A stretch of 64,000 nt of DNA from the NCBI GenBank assembly GCA_021205755.1, contig JAJPWX010000009.1:1-64000 (forward strand), written 5' to 3'. This stretch comes from Lachnospiraceae bacterium (GTDB lineage Bacteria > Bacillota > Clostridia > Lachnospirales > Lachnospiraceae). Each line of letters starts with the position of its first letter. Positions within the stretch are counted from its first letter, which is position 1. Under the pieces are notes generated by a model, which saw nothing but the letters and a program-made list of their open reading frames with translations, was not told the DNA's origin and did not search any database. Of this stretch, positions 33,326 to 42,243 are shown one piece after another. Both the position numbers and the translations under genes were made by a program.

Positions 33326-33367
33326 GAACACCCTAGAGGATAGCCGCCTCTAGGGTGTTCGTTTTTT
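33326..33367 (+). terminator. terminator of the small peptide cassette
   Basis: GAACACCCTAGAGG pairs with CCTCTAGGGTGTTC around a 7-base loop, followed by GTTTTTT. The rest of the 33074-33442 spacer is leader of the peptide cassette and AT-rich sequence. Confidence 0.88.
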
Positions 33368-33442
33368 GCGCCACATGGAAGTCATTACGTTCCTAGCTGA
33401 AAATATGATATACCCAATCATTATAAATGTCAATCACTTTTT

Positions 33443-34987
33443 CTACTTCAACACTACAAACGACTGTGGCGCAAGCGTGATCTCCTGTCCCTTCACTTCT
33501 CCATTTCCGATCGCATAGAGCACATTTTTCCCCGCATCCGCCTCGGCGACTGGTGCGCTCACACGCTCTGTGGATGGGTTTAACGCCAGCAAAAGACTGC
33601 CTCGACGGTACACAAACGGCAGCTTTCCTCTTTCCGCGTAAACCACTTCAAAATCCCCATCCGCCTGCAGATCTTCTTCCTCATGACGAAGACGAAGCAG
33701 GTCTTTTACTGTGGAAAGCAGCGAGTTCCTATCCGCTTCCTGCGCGGCTACACTGGGCGCTCCCTCGGCTGTGTCGACCGGAAGGTAAAGCGCGTCCGCC
33801 GGGCAAGTGGAGAATCCGGCATTTTTCTCACTGGTCCACTGCATCGGGGTGCGGGAACCGGTACGGCCGTAGCCGCCCTCTTTCGTCTTAAGCTCCAGAT
33901 AGCGCATCCCGATCTCGTCGCCATAGTAAAGGAACGGAACACCTGGCATGGTGAAAAGAAACGCATACGCAATTTTCAATTCAGAGTCATCCAGATTGTA
34001 CTTCGGGCGCTTTGTGTCATGATTGCAGGAGATCAGGCAGTAATAGCCATTCTCCCGAGTTGCTTTATAGCGGGGCAAATATTCGTCCAGGAAACGCAGT
34101 ATGTCGCCGGAACCGTCTTTTTTGAAGAAGCTGTGGTCTTCCCCCATCTCATAATCCCGCAGAAGGGAGCTGTAACCATTTCCGCTCCAATTGAGGTAAA
34201 AGTCCATGTGAAATCCGCCCTGATTGATAGCCATCTCCGGGCCGTTCCATTCGGACACCATCGCTGCCTCCGGGTATTCCGCGTCGAGCATTTCCCGCAC
34301 GTTTCTCCAGATCGCGCTGGTGCCGGATTTTTTCTCATCGTCGTTTTTCACGAGAGAGTCCGCCATATCCACACGGAAGCCGTCACAGCCGTGGTCCAGC
34401 CAGAAACGCATCACATCCTTCATGGCCTCACGCGTAGCGACACAGTCCGGGTGATCCACTGGCAGCTGCCAGTCCTCCTCCGGATTCAAAAAGCCATAGT
34501 TGAGTGCGGGCTGGCTTTTAAAGAAATTCAGCACGTATACACCATCCCGCTCTGTCTCACCGCCGATATAGAGAAAGCCTTTTGCCGGCTGGAAGGCCGC
34601 GTTTGTCCAGATATAGCGGTTCGAATACTCATTTTTCTCCGCCTTCTGGCTTTCCAGGAACCACGGATGCTCCTCTGAGGTGTGTCCCGGCACGAGATCC
34701 AGCAGAACATGGATGCCCCTCCTGTGCGCCTCGCCGAAAAGGCGGTAGAGGTCACTGTTCGTCCCATATCGGGGCGCGACCTTTTTATAATCCCGCACAT
34801 CATAGCCCGCGTCGTGAAAAGGCGAGTCAAAGCAGGGATTGATCCACAGGGCATTGCACCCTAAGCCTTTTATGTAATCCAGTTTTTCAATAATTCCGTT
34901 GAAGTCCCCGATTCCGTCTCCATTCGTATCATAAAATGACTGCGGGTAGATCTCATAAAATACGGCATCTTTTAACCACTTTGGCAT
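33443..34987 (-). CDS. GH13 alpha-glucosidase/alpha-amylase family enzyme
   Basis: A 514-residue cytosolic GH13 enzyme. It starts WLKDAVFYEIYPQSFYDTNGDGIGD. Other parts are ALWINPCFDSPFHDAGYDV, LLDLVPGHTS (region I), DGFRVDMADSLV (nucleophile aspartate), MVSEWNGPE (acid/base glutamate) and SCNHDTKRP (transition-state aspartate). The ATG at 34987 has AGGAGG 7 bases before it. The GIGD start and QSF signature fit oligo-alpha-glucosidases. No signal peptide, so it acts on imported oligosaccharides. It is transcribed alone from a TATAAT-containing region near 35100. Confidence 0.92.
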   Translation of the reverse strand: MPKWLKDAVFYEIYPQSFYDTNGDGIGDFNGIIEKLDYIKGLGCNALWINPCFDSPFHDAGYDVRDYKKVAPRYGTNSDLYRLFGEAHRRGIHVLLDLVPGHTSEEHPWFLESQKAEKNEYSNRYIWTNAAFQPAKGFLYIGGETERDGVYVLNFFKSQPALNYGFLNPEEDWQLPVDHPDCVATREAMKDVMRFWLDHGCDGFRVDMADSLVKNDDEKKSGTSAIWRNVREMLDAEYPEAAMVSEWNGPEMAINQGGFHMDFYLNWSGNGYSSLLRDYEMGEDHSFFKKDGSGDILRFLDEYLPRYKATRENGYYCLISCNHDTKRPKYNLDDSELKIAYAFLFTMPGVPFLYYGDEIGMRYLELKTKEGGYGRTGSRTPMQWTSEKNAGFSTCPADALYLPVDTAEGAPSVAAQEADRNSLLSTVKDLLRLRHEEEDLQADGDFEVVYAERGKLPFVYRRGSLLLALNPSTERVSAPVAEADAGKNVLYAIGNGEVKGQEITLAPQSFVVLK

Positions 34988-35046
34988 CTTCTGTCCTCCT
35001 GTACCTGATCGTAATCTGAACATAAAGCTGATCGGAAGCTGCGGCA

Positions 35047-35077
35047 GCGTAACTGTGAAGGTATGGAACAGTTATGC
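35047..35077. promoter_or_regulatory. inverted repeat in the GH13 leader (possible operator)
   Basis: GCGTAACTGT (35047-35056) and ACAGTTATGC (35068-35077) form a 10-base inverted repeat with one mismatch, just downstream of a minus-strand -10 (TATAAT at 35100-35105). It could be an operator, a leader hairpin, or a member of the GTAAC-ended repeats seen elsewhere. Confidence 0.4.
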
Positions 35078-35135
35078 AACAGCAGATTCTGGTAAAGATA
35101 TTATACTATATTTACTAAAAATGGAAGAATTATTT

Positions 35136-36002
35136 TCAGTTACCCTGACCCCTTCCCTGCTTCCACGGCACATCCGAAGAAAACAGCTCCGGCGCGGCCA
35201 GATAATGGTTGAGCTCCGCTCCGAGAAACCACAGGTACATACACGCATACAGCCACAGCATCACTACCACCAGCGTCGTCAGGCTGCCGTAGATGACTGA
35301 CATATTGGTCGAATACTCCAGATAAACCGAAAAGAAAAAGGAAAACACGCACCATGCAATTGCGGTAAAAATCGCGCCCGGCAGCTGCGTGGACATCCTC
35401 ATCCTGCGATTCGGAAGATAGGTATACATCAACAGGAACAAAACCGCCAGAAGCCCTACGGTGAGCAATGCCGGAATGATCGTCGTGAAATCCGGCAAGA
35501 ACTGCAAAAATGCGATTTTCTCAGCCACATAGCCACTGAAACCGTAACCCATGACCAGAATAATCACGCTTGCGCCAAGCGACACCACCAGCGCTACGAT
35601 ATATATGGCTGCACGCACCCGCACCACAAAATAGTTTCGGGTCTCCTCAATCCGATAGATGGTATTCAGGCCATCCGCCATTCCCAAAACACTTTTCCCC
35701 GCTGTCCAGATTGCGGCGACAGCGGTTGTAGAAACCAGGGCGATCGTCTGATTATAAATAGAGTCCAGCATCGGCTCCAGCATATCCCTCACATCAAACG
35801 GTGTCAGTTCTTCGATTGCGCTGATGATCGCCTCCGGCGTAACAGAAGTATACTTTAACATCGTAATCAGCAGCATCAGCAGCGGAAAGCAGCTCATCAT
35901 CAGGAAAAAAGCCGCTTCCGCGGAATGCGCCCGCACATGGTCATGACTTACTTTATTCATCACATTTCGAACAAATTGGACATATTCAGGGATTTTTTTC
36001 AT
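35136..36002 (-). CDS. YihY/BrkB family membrane protein
   Basis: A 288-residue integral membrane protein with six hydrophobic segments and the family features HSAEAAFFLMMSCFPLLMLLI near the start, AIWTAGKSVLGMADGLN, LLAVLFLLMYTYLPNR and YGSLTTLVVVMLWLYACMYLWFLGAELNHYL. The family was once called ribonuclease BN by mistake; its role is unknown. AAGGAG precedes the ATG. Confidence 0.9.
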   Translation of the reverse strand: MKKIPEYVQFVRNVMNKVSHDHVRAHSAEAAFFLMMSCFPLLMLLITMLKYTSVTPEAIISAIEELTPFDVRDMLEPMLDSIYNQTIALVSTTAVAAIWTAGKSVLGMADGLNTIYRIEETRNYFVVRVRAAIYIVALVVSLGASVIILVMGYGFSGYVAEKIAFLQFLPDFTTIIPALLTVGLLAVLFLLMYTYLPNRRMRMSTQLPGAIFTAIAWCVFSFFFSVYLEYSTNMSVIYGSLTTLVVVMLWLYACMYLWFLGAELNHYLAAPELFSSDVPWKQGRGQGN

Positions 36003-36065
36003 TTTGCTTTCCAGCTCTCCTTGTTATATATAACAAAAAACTGATTCAAAATCATTTTAATCAGA

Positions 36066-37565
36066 TCACGAATAGTAATATTCCAGAATTTCCAGGTAGG
36101 AAGCCCCTTCCGCCGCCATCTGCGCCGCGCCATACTGGCTCATCCCGTTTCCATGGCCGTAGCCGCCTCCGTAAATGTACAGTATGTCATCTACTCCTGC
36201 CACAAGATTCGAACTTTCTTTACTGGTCGTAACATCCTCTCTATCCGTAGAGCAGGATTCGATCTCCATCCAGAAAAACGCGCTCGGAAGAAGCTGCAGT
36301 CCGGACACCATTGTCCCATCCATCAATTCTACTTCTGTCTCAGCTGGAGACAGGAACTGCCGGATGGCATATTCTCCCTCAATTTCCACAGTTTCTTCTC
36401 CTGCTACTATCTGCAAAAGCTGCACCTGCCCGTTCCCGCTGCGGGATTCCACAGAAATCTTTTCCAGTGTATCGGCCTGAACGCCGTATGTGTCCGCCAG
36501 TCGCTCAAGAACCAGTGACACAGGGATGTCCATCTCCCACCGTACCCAGGCTGATCCATACTCGGCTTCTTCATCGGGCATTTCTGACAAAAAAACCTGA
36601 AACGCCTGCTCCTCATCCAGATCCTCCCGGTGCTCCGACAGACAGGAAGTAGAATAATACTGAACCTCATCCAACATAAGAATCATCTGGCAGGTCGCAT
36701 CAACAGCCTCGCGGGCTGCATCCGTAGCTTCGCGGTTATTATACACTTGAAACCGCACGCTGTCATCCAAATCCGCTATTGATTTTTTCTTTTTCTGATC
36801 CTCCATGCAAAGAAGTGCAAAGGTTCTCGCACAGACCGCCTGTGCTTTCAATGCCTCTACCGGAAAATAGGACGGCATCTCACTAGAGACAACGGTATAC
36901 AGATATTCCTCCAGATCCAGCACATTCACAAGAGCAAGTCCGCTCTCCAGGCGATAAATATAGAGTTCTCCTTCATACGCAGGAGAACCATCCGCGCGCG
37001 TCAGACTTGTCACTGTAATTGTCCCGCCGTCACCCGGAATCAGTCGGAGCACCCCGCCAGTCTGAAGCTCTTTTACAGTTATCGTAAAACTTTCATTTGC
37101 CTCATATACGGCAACCTTCTCCCTTTCACTCTCTATAAGTGTTTCACTCTCTATAAGCGTTTCACTCTCTATAAGCGTTTCACTCTCTCCTTCATTTTCC
37201 CCGCCGCCTTCAAAATTATATGCGTCATCATACGTCCCCCTTTCCACCGTAAACCCATTCGCAGCGGTCACCGTTATTGTTTCAAACAAATTCCTTTCAT
37301 AGTCATCATCCAGAATCCGGACGCGAATCAAACCCATATCTTCTCCAATCAGCTGCACAAGCTGAGCATTATATTCCGAGTCTTCTGCCTCGGAAACTTC
37401 TTCTTCCGAATCATTCGTTTCGATCTCGACTGCCGTCCCGCTCACTGCCCGCTCCCCTTCCTCCATATACCGGAATAGCAAATAAAAAGAGAGCAGCACC
37501 ATCCCCGCCAAAAGCACAACCTCCAAAACCGTTACCAGGCGTCCGATGACTTTTTTATGCCTCAT
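36066..37565 (-). CDS. SpoIID/LytB-domain protein with N-terminal anchor
   Basis: A 499-residue membrane-anchored protein: one N-terminal helix (about 10-32), an acidic linker, a beta-rich region, then the SpoIID domain (LDLEEYLYTVVSSEMPSYFPVEALKAQAVCARTFAL). It ends with the typical GYGHGNGMSQYGAAQMAAEGASYLEILEYYY. SpoIID is a lytic transglycosylase acting on glycan strands lacking stem peptides during engulfment; this longer relative may act in vegetative wall remodelling. An exact 18-base tandem repeat in the linker gives repeated SETLIE units. Confidence 0.85.
   Translation of the reverse strand: MRHKKVIGRLVTVLEVVLLAGMVLLSFYLLFRYMEEGERAVSGTAVEIETNDSEEEVSEAEDSEYNAQLVQLIGEDMGLIRVRILDDDYERNLFETITVTAANGFTVERGTYDDAYNFEGGGENEGESETLIESETLIESETLIESEREKVAVYEANESFTITVKELQTGGVLRLIPGDGGTITVTSLTRADGSPAYEGELYIYRLESGLALVNVLDLEEYLYTVVSSEMPSYFPVEALKAQAVCARTFALLCMEDQKKKKSIADLDDSVRFQVYNNREATDAAREAVDATCQMILMLDEVQYYSTSCLSEHREDLDEEQAFQVFLSEMPDEEAEYGSAWVRWEMDIPVSLVLERLADTYGVQADTLEKISVESRSGNGQVQLLQIVAGEETVEIEGEYAIRQFLSPAETEVELMDGTMVSGLQLLPSAFFWMEIESCSTDREDVTTSKESSNLVAGVDDILYIYGGGYGHGNGMSQYGAAQMAAEGASYLEILEYYYS
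37124..37187. repeat. 18-bp tandem repeat within the SpoIID-domain gene
   Basis: About 3.5 copies of TTTCACTCTCTATAAGYG, in frame, encoding repeated Ser-Glu-Thr-Leu-Ile-Glu. Copy number can change by slippage without shifting the frame. Confidence 0.85.
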
Positions 37566-37693
37566 CCAATCTCTGCGCCCTTTCTCAAACTCTGTACAGA
37601 GCTTCTTATTTTTTATAATCTATTGTATTCCAGGGTGCGGAAAGCTATGCTTCTATATTCTTTGCAATTCAATTCCTGATCTAATCTCTCATG

Positions 37694-37740
37694 AAAAAAA
37701 GAGGCAATCAGCCAGTCTCCGTCGACCGATTGCCTCTCTC
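37694..37740 (-). terminator. terminator after the glycine-rich protein gene
   Basis: AGAGGCAATC pairs with GATTGCCTCT; on the minus strand a run of seven T follows. Confidence 0.85.
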
Positions 37741-37763
37741 TTTATTACATCCAGGCTTGTGTG

Positions 37764-38030
37764 TCACAGAATAATCGCGACAATTGCGACAACCACTAAT
37801 ATAAAACAGCAAAATGGCATAAAACAACAGCCTCTGCCGTATCCCCTCCAGCGATCCCAACCCTATCGTCTGCGCGGTGGTGGTGGACCTCCCATCGGGC
37901 CACCGCCGTAGCCTCCTCTCGGACCACCGCCGAATCCGCCGCCCGGGCCTCCGCCGAATCCGCCACCCGGACCGCCGCCTGGGCCTCCGCCGGAACCGCC
38001 GCCATGACCGCCGCCTGCTCTTCCTGGCAT
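37764..38030 (-). pseudogene. glycine-rich small membrane protein interrupted by an in-frame TAG
   Basis: From the ATG at 38030 (AAAGGAGGAG upstream) the frame encodes a 55-residue Gly/Pro-rich protein (MPGRAGGGHGGGSGGGP...) that stops at TAG (37863-37865). The same frame then continues for 32 codons to TGA (37764-37766), giving GWDRWRGYGRGCCFMPFCC and a hydrophobic helix (ILVVVAIVAIIL). The Gly-rich head plus Cys-rich hydrophobic tail looks like one protein split by a nonsense mutation. Only the head would be made unless TAG is read through. Function unknown. Confidence 0.6.
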
Positions 38031-38062
38031 AATAACTCCTCCTTTCTAAATATCGGCTAAAG

Positions 38063-38524
38063 CTATCTCAACCGCTGCTTAAACTCCTGCTCTGCCTCGC
38101 GCCGCTGATCTTTCTTTGCAATATCCTGCCGCTTGTCATAGAGCTTTTTGCCCTTTGCAAGTCCGATCTCTACTTTCACAAGACTTCCCTTGAAATACAC
38201 CCGAAGCGGCACCAGGGTATAGCCTTTCGCGGCAATCTTGCCAGCCATCCGCCCGATCTCCTGTCTGTGCAGCAGAAGCTTCTTTACCCGCAGCGGATCC
38301 TTATTAAAAATGTTTCCTTTTTCGTATGGGCTGATATGCATCCCGTAAATAAAGACTTCCCCATTCTCTATGCGAATGAAGGATTCTTTGATGCTGCACT
38401 TCCCCATGCGCAGAGACTTGACCTCCGTCCCATGTAGAGAAAGCCCTGCCTCATAAGTCTCCTCAATAAAATAGTCATGGTATGCCTTTTTGTTATTCGC
38501 AATTAATTTAATGGATTCTCCCAT
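38063..38524 (-). CDS. smpB: SsrA-binding protein SmpB
   Basis: A 153-residue partner of tmRNA in trans-translation. Hallmarks are [32 protein letters not shown], the central [14 protein letters not shown] and the basic C-terminal tail [23 protein letters not shown]. It sits downstream of eno and secG, the usual Firmicutes order except that no rnr lies between. I see no tmRNA gene in the window. Confidence 0.97.
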   Translation of the reverse strand: MGESIKLIANNKKAYHDYFIEETYEAGLSLHGTEVKSLRMGKCSIKESFIRIENGEVFIYGMHISPYEKGNIFNKDPLRVKKLLLHRQEIGRMAGKIAAKGYTLVPLRVYFKGSLVKVEIGLAKGKKLYDKRQDIAKKDQRREAEQEFKQRLR

Positions 38525-38588
38525 TTTTACAACTCCATATCAGAAAAACAGCTCTCCACATATGTCTGCCGCTGCTTTAGCTATAATG

Positions 38589-38622
38589 AAAAAGGACTCA
38601 TGCCCTCTTTCGCATCAGTCCC
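38589..38622 (-). terminator. terminator after secG
   Basis: GGGACTGATGC pairs with GCATGAGTCC, followed on the minus strand by TTTTT. It separates secG from smpB. Confidence 0.7.
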
Positions 38623-38635
38623 TATCATTCACTCA

Positions 38636-38872
38636 TTAAAAGCCAAGGTTTAAAACAACCGCGAACACGATAAACGCTGCTGCCAGCCATTTTGTCGCCT
38701 TCACGATCGCGCCCTCTATCGAACGTCCTTTATTCTGGCTCCAGTAGGTATTACCCATACCGCCGATCGATCCCAGCCCCTCGTCTTTCCCCTGCTGCAG
38801 AAGTACAAGCACGGTCAGGACAATGCATATAAGGATAAAGATAACCGTCAAAATATTCCTCAATATTACCAC
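38636..38872 (-). CDS. secG: preprotein translocase subunit SecG
   Basis: A 78-residue membrane protein with two helices (about 6-26 and 58-76) and the loop QQGKDEGLGSIGGMGNTYW, typical of SecG. It starts with GTG, supported by AGGAGG 8 bases upstream. It lies 151 bases after eno. It assists SecYEA-dependent export. Confidence 0.93.
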   Translation of the reverse strand: MVILRNILTVIFILICIVLTVLVLLQQGKDEGLGSIGGMGNTYWSQNKGRSIEGAIVKATKWLAAAFIVFAVVLNLGF

Positions 38873-39023
38873 GAATCACACCTCCTATATCACGTTCCCA
38901 AATGGAGAAAAACCAGAGAGACTTTCTCCACCGTCAAACAGAGATAGTCTATCACAGGATTCCCTGGATTGCAAGGATATTTTTACGGAAGCTTTTAAAA
39001 ATTTCCGCTGCCGTTCTGAACTG

Positions 39024-40349
<1,326 letters not shown>

Positions 40350-40432
40350 TCAGACTGATCTATAAAGCTGTTTTGATTTCTGGGAATAGTATGTCCTGTC
40401 CTCCTTTTTTCACTCAAAAAACGAATTCCATT

Positions 40433-42100
40433 TTATTGAAACTGGCTGTTGTACTCCTCAAATCCATCGGAAAAGCCGTCGTCAAATTCATCCGAAGACC
40501 GATCGGATTTGTCTTCGTCACTGCCGTCCTCAGTTTCATCAGAGGACGAAGAGTCCTCATCTGACGTGCCCGAAACGCCGGACGCTGCCTGCAGGGTGAC
40601 CTCCACCTCACGCGCCTCGTAGGTGCCGTTATTTGCAGTCTGTACCTCTAAGGTAATCGTCTCGCCGGGAGCATAGTAGCTCATAATCTCTATCAGTTCC
40701 GTAGAACTGCTCACGCTTTCGCCTTCAATCGCCGAAATAATATCTCCGCTCTGGATCCCGGCCTCATCCGCCGCGGAGCCTTCTGTCACTTCATAGACAA
40801 AAGCACCTGCCGGCATATTATAAGTCCCTGTTGCCTCATCCGATACCGTCAATACGGTAGCGCCAATATAGCCACGCTCGGAATCACTCAGTTTGTCTCT
40901 GGTCTCTTTGTTGATCAGCTGCTCCAGGATGGGCGCCGCCGTATCAATCGGGATTGCGTAGCCGACACCGTCCGTACCATCCCCGCTGTCATCCGTTACG
41001 CAAATACCAATCAATTCACCGGAAGTATTCAGCAGTGCGCCGCCGCTGCTGCAGCCATCCGCCGCATCTGTCAGAATAACCTCCACAGACACATCATTCA
41101 GGGTCACAGTCAGGTTCGTCGCACTGATGATGCCAACCGTCGCCACCAGGCCATATCCGCAGTCGCTGAGCACAACCGCAGCCTGCCCCATCTTCAGATC
41201 TTCCGAACTTCCCAGATTTGCAATCTTCAGCTGTGAAAGAACGCTCTCCTCTATCTCGTCAAGATCAACCGCCAGTACAGCCAGGCCTGAACTGGAGCTG
41301 CTGCTCTTCACCTTCGCGGATGCCGTGAGGTCATCTTCCTCCTCTGCCCCAACAGAGAAAGTAACTGTCAATTCTTCTGCAGCGCTCACTGCCTGGTATC
41401 CGGTCGCGATCAGCAGCTCCTCCTCATTCTGCGCGATGATGACGCCAGATACCGTAGTCTCCTGCGTCAGGGATTCCGCCTCCGCAGTGTCCATTCCATA
41501 ATAATAGTAATCCGAGCTATAATCCGAATCTACGTCCGCTTCTTCCGCTTCGGAAACGACCGTCACGGAAACAACCGACGGCAAGCAATTCTCCACAACC
41601 TCTGAAACATCCGTCAGGGAAGCGCTGCCGGAAACACTCTCTGCTGTGTCAATTGTCTGGCCGCTACCAAGAGCGATATCCCCCGAATCTGCGTTGTCTG
41701 CATCTTCTGACAATTCTGTTTCTTCCTCTGTCTCCGAAACCGCGCTTGTTTCGGGCTCTGCTGTGTTCTCCTCATCATCCGAGACCGCAGCGGAAGCGTC
41801 CCCCCGATTCAGCGTTACCCGCTCCGATTCTTCACCCGAAGTATCCGACACCGTGTCCGCGGCAGCTTCCGTATCTGGGGCAACCGTCTCCTGCGCTCCG
41901 GTCGTACTAATGGACTTTTCCGTCTCCGGTGCTTCTGTCTCCTCCTCATCCTTCACGATATTCAGCGTGGTACGCTGTGTTTCTTCTGTCTCCTGCGCAC
42001 TTGCCGTAGCCGCCTGATACAAAGCGCCCCCCTGCGCACAGGCTCCTGTCGTTACTACAACTGCCATCGCAATCGCGCCATATTTTTTCCAGCCTTTCAT
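40433..42100 (-). CDS. HtrA-like protein with PDZ domain, lacking catalytic histidine
   Basis: A 555-residue exported or anchored protein. It has an N-terminal hydrophobic segment (about 8-27), a long Glu/Thr/Ser-rich stretch (about 35-150), a trypsin-fold domain of HtrA type, a PDZ domain (about 415-500; AGAFVYEVTEGSAADEAGIQSGDIISAIEG) and an acidic Ser/Asp tail. The serine loop is kept as GCSSGGALLN and the aspartate strand as GLAVLAVD. Where HtrA has TNNHV, this protein has TGYQAV, and I find no histidine anywhere in it. It is probably a pseudo-protease. Start ATG at 42100 chosen for AAAGGGG 10 bases upstream. Confidence 0.82.
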   Translation of the reverse strand: MKGWKKYGAIAMAVVVTTGACAQGGALYQAATASAQETEETQRTTLNIVKDEEETEAPETEKSISTTGAQETVAPDTEAAADTVSDTSGEESERVTLNRGDASAAVSDDEENTAEPETSAVSETEEETELSEDADNADSGDIALGSGQTIDTAESVSGSASLTDVSEVVENCLPSVVSVTVVSEAEEADVDSDYSSDYYYYGMDTAEAESLTQETTVSGVIIAQNEEELLIATGYQAVSAAEELTVTFSVGAEEEDDLTASAKVKSSSSSSGLAVLAVDLDEIEESVLSQLKIANLGSSEDLKMGQAAVVLSDCGYGLVATVGIISATNLTVTLNDVSVEVILTDAADGCSSGGALLNTSGELIGICVTDDSGDGTDGVGYAIPIDTAAPILEQLINKETRDKLSDSERGYIGATVLTVSDEATGTYNMPAGAFVYEVTEGSAADEAGIQSGDIISAIEGESVSSSTELIEIMSYYAPGETITLEVQTANNGTYEAREVEVTLQAASGVSGTSDEDSSSSDETEDGSDEDKSDRSSDEFDDGFSDGFEEYNSQFQ

Positions 42101-42123
42101 CGTCCGCAATCCCCTTTCGTTTT

Positions 42124-42178
42124 GGTAACTGTTCAGGACCGTGCGTAAACCTGTGGCCTGCTGTTCTGAGCAGTGACC
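42124..42178. repeat. short inverted-repeat element
   Basis: GGTAACTGTTCAGGAC (42124-42139) and GTTCTGAGCAGTGACC (42163-42178) match as inverted arms at 13 of 16 positions. The loop contains GGCCTGCT. Arms resemble TAACTGTTCAGAACAGC at 27781 and GTAACAGTTCAGAACAGC at 47693. Confidence 0.6.
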
Positions 42179-42243
42179 TTTTTGTTTCTACAATATATCG
42201 CCCGAATGTGTCACAAATGTGAAGAAGCTCTGATTTTCTCTTT

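Noticed and set aside
37796-38005. 69-residue Ala/Val-rich frame
   Set aside because: An off-frame reading of the glycine-rich gene; the ribosome site at 38030 supports the Gly-rich frame instead.
38063-38524. tmRNA gene near smpB
   Set aside because: No tRNA-Ala-like ends or tag sequence seen within the neighbouring spacers.
40433-42100. Active DegP/HtrA protease
   Set aside because: The catalytic histidine is missing.
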